Source: Candidatus Cloacimonadota bacterium (GTDB taxonomy: Bacteria > Cloacimonadota > Cloacimonadia > Cloacimonadales > TCS61). Taken from it: a DNA stretch of 40,618 nucleotides. Under the pieces are notes generated by a model. The model was not told the DNA's origin and made no database searches. It worked only from the letters and a program-made list of their open reading frames with translations. Numbering within the stretch: position 1 is the first letter of the stretch; every line of letters begins with the position of its first letter. A program made the translations under genes and the position numbers. Shown here piece by piece: positions 18,462-24,836 of this stretch. The DNA is taken from contig JAUVLU010000023.1 of the NCBI GenBank assembly GCA_030600585.1, positions 1 through 40,618 of the forward strand, in the 5' to 3' direction.

Positions 18462-19541
18462 TTATTCAATTTCTTTAAATTCTAAGTATTTATTATAGTT
18501 AATTCTATGAAAACCTATTTGGGAGAGTTCATCTTCAGTTACAATTTTTAAATTTCTATCCGTTATTGAAATAATACTCTTTCGCTTAATTGTGTATAAA
18601 GTTTTTTCATTCTCTACGTAGAAATTATTCTGATCAACACTTATAAGTTTACCATTTATTGTGTTACTCTCATTAATATTGAAGGTTAAAAAACTTATTG
18701 GTAATGTTTTAATCACTTGCTCATATTGTTTCTGTTGAACATCTTGCACGGAAATTTCTTTTATTGTTATTAAGTCTTTTTCGTTTTGCTGTAAGTAAAC
18801 ATTAATATTATGGATAATTTCAGAAATCGAATTTTTAAGTGCTGTGGAAAGAGCTTTGACCATATCTGTTGCATATTGTTCTTGTAAATCAGATGAATTA
18901 AATCTTGTAAAATTTTGATTTTTTCTTTTCTGTTTTTCTTTTGTGAAACCTTTTTGAATAACTTTTTTTGTATATACTAAATTCTCATTATTTGTTAAAA
19001 TCATTGTTAATTGACATTCTGCAACTGCGGGATATGCGATATGTGTTTGTTCACCCATAAAAATGAATTCACCATTTACATTTAATTCATCAATAATGAT
19101 ATCCAACTGATATTTTTTCATGTTGAAATTATTATTTGAATCAGGATGATCCATAAGAAAAATAGCAGAACGATTTATCATCTCAATTAAATTATCATGG
19201 ACAAAAGAAGGAATGTCTTCGTTTATAAGATCTTCATCAATGAAACAACTATATTTTTCCCAATCATAATATATTATTGGTAAACTTTGTTTAACAATAT
19301 TAGTAGAATCAATCATAGTAGATTTACTAAATTCTATATTGTTAATTGATATTAAAACATTTTTCTTTTCAGTAATAATTTCACTATCATATTCAAATTC
19401 AAGTGACTTATTATATTTAGTTAGATTTGAATATAATGTCTCATTATATGAACATCCGAATACTCCTATGAATATAATTAGCAACACAATAATTTTGAAT
19501 TTAAGCATTTCACTAATTTTTACGATTTTTTTTATCTTCAT
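18462..19541 (-). CDS. Lipoprotein of unknown function
   Basis: The 359-residue frame starts ATG with GAGGT upstream; an internal Met at residue 12 gives a more standard signal (MLKFKIIVLLIIFIGVFG-Cys), so the start is uncertain by 11 codons. The lipobox is GVFG-Cys. Residues ~165-215 (ECQLTMILTNNENLVYTKKVIQKG) look like the beta region of an envelope lipoprotein. The C-terminal ~60 residues (INGKLISVDQNNFYVENEKTLYTIKRKSIISI) look like a small SH3/Sm-like barrel. No family is recognised. Confidence 0.65.
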   Translation of the reverse strand: MKIKKIVKISEMLKFKIIVLLIIFIGVFGCSYNETLYSNLTKYNKSLEFEYDSEIITEKKNVLISINNIEFSKSTMIDSTNIVKQSLPIIYYDWEKYSCFIDEDLINEDIPSFVHDNLIEMINRSAIFLMDHPDSNNNFNMKKYQLDIIIDELNVNGEFIFMGEQTHIAYPAVAECQLTMILTNNENLVYTKKVIQKGFTKEKQKRKNQNFTRFNSSDLQEQYATDMVKALSTALKNSISEIIHNINVYLQQNEKDLITIKEISVQDVQQKQYEQVIKTLPISFLTFNINESNTINGKLISVDQNNFYVENEKTLYTIKRKSIISITDRNLKIVTEDELSQIGFHRINYNKYLEFKEIE

Positions 19542-19574
19542 TTCATAACCTCATTTTTTTTCTTATCTAATTTC

Positions 19575-19649
19575 GCATAACATATACACGCTGCGTCAAT
19601 TTTTTTGTTGTACATAACTAACCTATAGTTACAGTATTTTTGTTGTACA
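19575..19649. repeat. GCATAAC site and 13-bp direct repeats flanking a hairpin
   Basis: GCATAAC is at 19575-19581. TTTTTGTTGTACA occurs at 19602-19614 and 19637-19649, enclosing a hairpin TAACTA-accta-TAGTTA (19615-19631). It lies between the lipoprotein pair and the motor operon and could terminate the latter or mark the edge of an inserted block. Confidence 0.6.
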
Positions 19650-19662
19650 ATAACTTTTGCTT

Positions 19663-20568
19663 TTATTCTTCTTTGTTTTTATAAAATCTTGTGGTTGGAT
19701 ATGCCAGCTCAATATTCTTATTCTTGGCAAATTCCGATAAGATATCTTCCCAGATAGCTTCGGTGTAACCCCGTCGGTTTCTGGTTTCGCATAAATGGCG
19801 AATTGTAAGTTTTACTCCATGATCAACAACGCTCGTATAAACTATCGGTGTTAATTCCTTATAATATATCATATATTTTTTTGCAGCTCTCTTAATCTGA
19901 TTCTCCATTCTTTTAGAGATATTCTCACCTTTATTGTTGGCAATTTCCAGCAGGATCTTTTTAGCTTTTTGCCAATCACTTTCAAAGGTAACAACAACTT
20001 CTATTTCATTCCAGAGATATTTGAAACCTTTATCATAATTTGCCAGATCTTGTGTAAATATTTTACCATTCGGAATATGAACTATTCTGCCTGTACTCTG
20101 ATCTGCATGAACCCAGTTCCCGATCTCCAGAAGTGTGAATTCAAAGAAGCTTTGATCTATAACATCACCGGCAAATTCACCGATCTGAACCCTGTCACCC
20201 ACATTAAAAGGACGCCTCGAAATAATATAAAACCAACCGGCAAAATTCGCCAAAACATCTTTTAGAGCAATAGCAACACCGGCAGAAAGCAATCCTAAAT
20301 AAGTAATCAGAGATTGTGCACCTCTAAACCATATCCGACCCACAAGAATAATAACAATGAAAAAAGTAACGGAATTTATCAATTTACGCCAATGATATTG
20401 GGTTTTAACATCGGAAATATTCTTATTGATAAGTTTAACTATCAATATCTTGATCAACCAGATAATAATGATCAATGCGATCGATTCAATGAATTTAATC
20501 ATAAATGGTGAATTGATGTAGGGAATGCTTTGAAAAATGCTTTTTATATATTCCAGTAATTCTGTCAT
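19663..20568 (-). CDS. MscS-family mechanosensitive channel
   Basis: This 301-residue membrane protein forms a tension-gated pore. Two N-terminal hydrophobic segments (~22-50 and ~65-85) precede the MscS pore helix and beta domain (YLGLLSAGVAIALKDVLANFAGWFYIISRRPFNVGDRVQIG, positions ~90-130). It is the last gene of the motor operon; its ATG shares a base with the MotB-like stop codon (TAATG), with AGGAG upstream, so translation is probably coupled. Whether it works with the motor or is only a passenger is not known. Confidence 0.93.
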   Translation of the reverse strand: MTELLEYIKSIFQSIPYINSPFMIKFIESIALIIIIWLIKILIVKLINKNISDVKTQYHWRKLINSVTFFIVIILVGRIWFRGAQSLITYLGLLSAGVAIALKDVLANFAGWFYIISRRPFNVGDRVQIGEFAGDVIDQSFFEFTLLEIGNWVHADQSTGRIVHIPNGKIFTQDLANYDKGFKYLWNEIEVVVTFESDWQKAKKILLEIANNKGENISKRMENQIKRAAKKYMIYYKELTPIVYTSVVDHGVKLTIRHLCETRNRRGYTEAIWEDILSEFAKNKNIELAYPTTRFYKNKEE

Positions 20569-21227
20569 TAATCACTCCTGAAATTCTTGATCAATCGGAT
20601 TTCTACTCTCCTGTTCTTCTTTCTGTTAATAGTAGAATCGTTAGGAACAAGTGGTTTAAATTCGCCATATCCCATTGCCTGCATCTGCTCCGGCGGGAAA
20701 AAGTTATTATCCATAAAGAATTTCACTACATTCAAAGCTCTTGCTGATGAAAGTTCCCAATTGGAAACGAAACTACCACTGAATATGGGAACATTATCGG
20801 TGTGGCCTTCTACCCGAACCTGCCATCCTGGCTCACCCTTTATCCTATTCTGAATATTTCTGGCAACTTGAGCAAGTGTACGCAAAGATTCCCATTTCAA
20901 AAGAGCTTCTCCCGTATTAAATAATACTTCTCCCGGAATTGTAATAACTTGTTCATTTACATCTAAAAGAGAATCTAATTTAGCGAGTTCCATCAAACGT
21001 TCATTTTGCTCTACTATCTGTTTATTCTGTTCAACAATTTTTCTATTTTTTTTATAGTCCATTGTTACATAAAAGAATACAAAAAAGACCAGAAGCAGTG
21101 CCATCAGATCTGCAAACGGGACCATCACATCCAACAAGTTCTGATTCTCACTTAACTCGTCGCTTATATCCTGAAACGTACTTTGCATTGAATATTTTTT
21201 ATCAATAAGTATATCTTCTGTCATCAA
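20568..21227 (-). CDS. MotB-like stator subunit with OmpA peptidoglycan-binding domain
   Basis: This 219-residue protein has one N-terminal membrane helix with PFADLMALLLVFFVFFY; Asp40 sits where MotB has its ion-binding aspartate (YADFMT-type motif). A short coiled region with a repeated KIVEQN unit follows, then an OmpA-like domain (VEGHTDNVPI, SSARALNVVKFFM, NRRVEIRL) that binds the cell wall. It overlaps the MotA-like gene by four bases (ATGA). Compared with ExbD/TolR, the OmpA domain and F-A-D motif favour MotB. Confidence 0.92.
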   Translation of the reverse strand: MMTEDILIDKKYSMQSTFQDISDELSENQNLLDVMVPFADLMALLLVFFVFFYVTMDYKKNRKIVEQNKQIVEQNERLMELAKLDSLLDVNEQVITIPGEVLFNTGEALLKWESLRTLAQVARNIQNRIKGEPGWQVRVEGHTDNVPIFSGSFVSNWELSSARALNVVKFFMDNNFFPPEQMQAMGYGEFKPLVPNDSTINRKKNRRVEIRLIKNFRSD

Positions 21228-21961
21228 TGTAAATATCCTAATAATTTTTCTTTGATCTTATGAGAGTTTTCTTCTTTCTTAATTGAAATTATCCCTGCGA
21301 TGATTATATCTCTTATTCTTGTGTCAGTATTATTTTTGTCTCTTATTTTCCCGGATAAAGGTTTGAAAACCAAGGCTGCAAGAATAAGCCCGTAAAGTGT
21401 AGTAACGAGAGCCAATCCCATTGCAGCAGGAATGGCAGCAGGATCTTTCACACGGTGCAGCATGGCAATTAATCCAATCACTGTTCCCATCATACCGAAC
21501 ATTGGAGCAAAGCTGCCAGCTATTCTAAAAACTCTCTCTGCTACAATATTTTTTTCTGTCATGGATCTGCTGTCACGAGACAAGACTTCATCAATATGTG
21601 TAATATCCTCTCCATCCGCTACAAGATTCAAACCTTTAGCTAAAAATGGGATTTCTTTTATGGATTCATTTTCGATCAGGTTTTTAAAACTTGTTTTTCG
21701 AGATTGCTTACTGATATCTAATATAGTATCAACAAGTTTAATTTCCGAATATTGCTTATCTTTGAATATCGCAATAATAGATTTCCCGGCATTCATTAAT
21801 GCTTGCGGAGAAAAATAAATTACAACAGCTGATAATGTACCTCCGAATGTAATTGCCAATGCCGGCCAATTGAGATACAATGATGGATCTTGCTTAAAAA
21901 ATATCACAGATAAAATTATACCAAATCCAAATATAAATCCAATTATTACTGATAGTCTCAT
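21224..21961 (-). CDS. MotA-like stator subunit (MotA/TolQ/ExbB family)
   Basis: This 245-residue protein has four membrane helices (~4-22, 31-50, 147-168, 178-202) in the MotA arrangement, with a large cytoplasmic loop between helices 2 and 3. Conserved MotA signatures are FAPMFGMMGTVIGL (Pro153, equivalent to E. coli Pro173) and MGLALVTTLYGLILAALVFKPL (Pro201, equivalent to Pro222). The loop carries FLAKGLNLVADGEDI, as in MotA proteins. AAGGA within the preceding gene's last codons serves as ribosome site. It should form the ion-driven stator with the MotB-like partner. Confidence 0.92.
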   Translation of the reverse strand: MRLSVIIGFIFGFGIILSVIFFKQDPSLYLNWPALAITFGGTLSAVVIYFSPQALMNAGKSIIAIFKDKQYSEIKLVDTILDISKQSRKTSFKNLIENESIKEIPFLAKGLNLVADGEDITHIDEVLSRDSRSMTEKNIVAERVFRIAGSFAPMFGMMGTVIGLIAMLHRVKDPAAIPAAMGLALVTTLYGLILAALVFKPLSGKIRDKNNTDTRIRDIIIAGIISIKKEENSHKIKEKLLGYLH

Positions 21962-21963
21962 AA

Positions 21964-23370
21964 TTAATCCTTTATAAATTGCAGAATATTTCTAATATTA
22001 AGAAGCATTTGATGCTGGATCATTTCCTGCTCTTTTTGTTCGATCTGTTCCATGTAATCCATATCTTCGCGTATAATGGAAGCTGCTCTCGGAGTTAAGT
22101 TTGCAATAAATTTATTTTGCATATTTCTATCAATACTCTTAAGGAACTTCACCATCAAATCATGATCAGTAGAGAGAACGATCTGCTCGATCTCATGCTC
22201 GTTTAATTTTGTTATATCAGAAAAAAGGAATACTTTCTGTCTCATTTCTTTCCCTGTCTCCGCATCTATTTGATTTATTTGATCCAGGTATTTCTTGGTT
22301 TTATCCAGATCAAGTTGATTTAATACTTTAATAAGTACTTCCCTGCTGTTAATATTTAATTTCTCATCTTCTATCATTTTATTGAATTTTGTTTGTAAAT
22401 TATTTCTTAGTACGATAATTTCTTTCTTCGATTTACCATTATCTGTTAACATCGTTTTCATTATCTCATCTGTTTCTCCTATATAACAATTCAAGAATTC
22501 ACTTACAAACTTTGAATTAAGATTAGTTAATATAAAAGCAATATCACCGACTTTTTCGTTTTCAACAAGTTTGATAAAACTTTGTATCGAGAGCTCTTCT
22601 AAAAAACTGAAATCAAATGGGTCGATTTCTTTTTTATTATCGATAAGTTGAATAACTAAAGGTTTTTTCTTTGTGGAAACAATGCCGGCTGTTGTACTTG
22701 TTCCTCCAATTCCCTGAGCTGACATATTCCCTTTTATCTGTAATGCTTTCTCAAATCCGGTTACATTTATACTTTGCATAGAAGTTGTTAATTTTGTAAA
22801 TCCTGATCTTAAGATGAAAACAGAAACAAGAATTATTATAAGTAAAGCTATTCCCAAGTAGAGAAATAAAAAATTATTCACCTCTTTTTCTTCTACTTCC
22901 TTAACTATATTATTTGTGAAATCCATAATATTTCTTATCTGTAGCACATCACCTTTTTCAGGATTAATATTCATCCAAAGAGCAACATTCTGCTTAATGA
23001 ATAGCAGGATTTCATCTGTTACATCTTTTTGCAAATAGATCGTAATCTCTTTTTTGGCAACAATTGTTGGATATGTTTCCTGATCATCGATCATAGTAGG
23101 CATAACAGATCTTGATTTTGCAATTGGAAGTCCGGGTAAACTCTTTTCTTTATCAAGCATTGACCCATAAACCTGCAGTCTGCTGGCAGGATAATCCAGA
23201 GTAAGATTAGCAATAACTATGGTTTCTCCTACAATTGGGAAAAGCATTGCTTCTATCCATTCGGCTAGTTCACGCTCTGCCTGAATTTCTTTTACTGTTT
23301 CAATATCAAAGTCTTGTGAAAAGAGCTGTAAAGTGAGAAACAAAATTAAAATTATCAACAGTTTCTTCAT
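21964..23370 (-). CDS. FliF-FliG fusion: membrane-ring/rotor protein
   Basis: This 468-residue protein joins two flagellar motor parts. Residues 1-19 are a signal peptide or first membrane anchor. Residues ~32-155 match the periplasmic C-terminal domain of FliF (WIEAMLFPIVGETIVIANLTLDY; IKQNVALWMNINPEKGDVLQI, like FliF's A-x-G-x-x-x-x-RGD region). A membrane helix spans ~166-188. Residues ~258-345 resemble the FliG middle domain (VLIKVLNQLDLDKTKKYL; the EHPQ motif is not kept). Residues ~375-465 are the FliG C-terminal domain (KVFLFSDITKL, NKFIANLTPRAASIIREDM). Lys411, Arg428, Glu435 and Asp436 fall at the exact spacing of E. coli FliG Lys264, Arg281, Asp288 and Asp289; Arg297 is replaced by Glu444. 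FliF RBM1-2 and the FliG N-domain are absent. Confidence 0.88.
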   Translation of the reverse strand: MKKLLIILILFLTLQLFSQDFDIETVKEIQAERELAEWIEAMLFPIVGETIVIANLTLDYPASRLQVYGSMLDKEKSLPGLPIAKSRSVMPTMIDDQETYPTIVAKKEITIYLQKDVTDEILLFIKQNVALWMNINPEKGDVLQIRNIMDFTNNIVKEVEEKEVNNFLFLYLGIALLIIILVSVFILRSGFTKLTTSMQSINVTGFEKALQIKGNMSAQGIGGTSTTAGIVSTKKKPLVIQLIDNKKEIDPFDFSFLEELSIQSFIKLVENEKVGDIAFILTNLNSKFVSEFLNCYIGETDEIMKTMLTDNGKSKKEIIVLRNNLQTKFNKMIEDEKLNINSREVLIKVLNQLDLDKTKKYLDQINQIDAETGKEMRQKVFLFSDITKLNEHEIEQIVLSTDHDLMVKFLKSIDRNMQNKFIANLTPRAASIIREDMDYMEQIEQKEQEMIQHQMLLNIRNILQFIKD

Positions 23371-23383
23371 AAAATATCCTTAT

Positions 23384-24832
23384 TTATTCATTTAATAGTA
23401 ATTGCATCATTTTCTTTATTTCAACATTATCAGGATCCCTTCTCTCGGCATGTTTTAATTGATACATCGCTTCTTCAATATCTCCCAATCGATAATATAT
23501 CGATGCTAACCTTATATATGATAGCGAGAGATCGGGAGCAAGGGAAATAGCTCTGTTACATTCGTCTATTGCTTTGTAATAATCTTCCGAATAATAGAAT
23601 TCCAGTGCAGAGTTCAAATGTACGGTAGCCTGATTGATCTTTTGAATATCAGATTTTCTTATCTTGGAAGCTTCTTCCTGTACTTTTTGCTCAACTTCTC
23701 TTTCATCCATCACACGTTCGATTATCCTTATAGTATCATGAATTGTTCTGGTTTGAACTATAGTATCAATTATTACTTTTTCTATATAGACGGTATCAAC
23801 TCTCACATCAAGATCCAAACCGAATTGAGATGGAAATAATGACGCCAGGTTTTCTTCTGTATCACGGGTTTTGCCAAAATCTATTTTTATACCGAAGAAA
23901 TGTTCACCATAATCAGATTCCAAGCCATTTCCGGTAGGAATAGTTCCACTTTCGTTCGCCCCAGCCAATGGATATTGGAAAGCATAATCCATACTTATCT
24001 GAATAAAGCTGAAATCCAGTTCCTCATTCTTTTTCCCGCTGGTCGGTTCAATCCATTTTTTGGAATAGAAATTCACACCAAAACCGCCGGTAAGATCATG
24101 GTTATTTACTCCCAATCTAATCTGAAGATTTTTTGCCAATAAATATTCCGCACCAAGACCAAAACCCAGTTCGTTATCATTCTGATATTTTCTGTACAAA
24201 ATATCTCCTGAAAAATTGAACCTTTTCCAGGTTACTTTAGAACCAAAACCCAATCGCATTGGAAGTTTATCTTTATTGTTACTATCTATTGCCATATTTG
24301 TTTGCAAGATGTTCCCAGCCAAAAGCCCAAAATTAGCATATTTATTTAATCTGTAAGAAAATCCCAGATCCAGATCAAAGGCATTTTTACTCTCATTGAT
24401 TTCCGAGAAACTTGTGTAATGATCAAATAAACTCAATCCTGCAGAAAATTTACCAAGTAATTTTTCAGGAAAGATACATGCGCCATAATGCAAACCAAAT
24501 CTGCCCTCTGTATAAGCATTGGAATTGAATGAACCACCGGTTAAAGCAAATGCTCCCGGAACTTGTGATATTGGGAATGACAAATAGACAAAGTTTTGTG
24601 CTATCTCATCATTATCCATTTGTATCATGTAGGGACGTGAATCTGTGATAAGCTGAAAATATCTGAAGCCAGCTAAACCGGATGGATTCCATACTGCTGT
24701 AGAAATATCTCCGGAAGATGCAATACCTGTTTCTCCCAAAGCTGCATTTCGTACTCCACCATTTTCAAAATCATATCCAAAACAAAAAATTGGGAATATT
24801 ATTAGACTAATTATAATATATTTAATTTTCAT
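23384..24832 (-). CDS. PorV/UPF0164-like outer-membrane barrel with periplasmic TPR tail
   Basis: I start at the ATG at 24832 (signal peptide MKIKYIIISLIIFPIFCFG, AAGGT upstream) rather than the TTG at 24847. The ~300-residue N-terminal part opens with RNAALGETGIASSGDISTAV-WNPSGLAG, the PorV/OmpP1-like signature (NP-x-GL), and shows alternating beta strands of an outer-membrane barrel. A linker (VDTVYIEKVIIDTIVQTRTI) and a charged helix lead to about 2.5 TPR repeats in the last ~90 residues. The TPR part should hang in the periplasm. The gene begins 4 bases after the adhesin stop and ends 13 before the FliF-FliG fusion. Confidence 0.8.
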   Translation of the reverse strand: MKIKYIIISLIIFPIFCFGYDFENGGVRNAALGETGIASSGDISTAVWNPSGLAGFRYFQLITDSRPYMIQMDNDEIAQNFVYLSFPISQVPGAFALTGGSFNSNAYTEGRFGLHYGACIFPEKLLGKFSAGLSLFDHYTSFSEINESKNAFDLDLGFSYRLNKYANFGLLAGNILQTNMAIDSNNKDKLPMRLGFGSKVTWKRFNFSGDILYRKYQNDNELGFGLGAEYLLAKNLQIRLGVNNHDLTGGFGVNFYSKKWIEPTSGKKNEELDFSFIQISMDYAFQYPLAGANESGTIPTGNGLESDYGEHFFGIKIDFGKTRDTEENLASLFPSQFGLDLDVRVDTVYIEKVIIDTIVQTRTIHDTIRIIERVMDEREVEQKVQEEASKIRKSDIQKINQATVHLNSALEFYYSEDYYKAIDECNRAISLAPDLSLSYIRLASIYYRLGDIEEAMYQLKHAERRDPDNVEIKKMMQLLLNE

Positions 24833-24836
24833 TACA

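Noticed and set aside
20568-21961. Zorya-type defence or TolQR/ExbBD pair instead of a MotAB-like stator
   Set aside because: The partner has a MotB-style F-A-D helix and an OmpA domain, MotA signatures are intact, no long ZorA tail or Zorya effector genes are nearby, and a FliG-like rotor is encoded next door.
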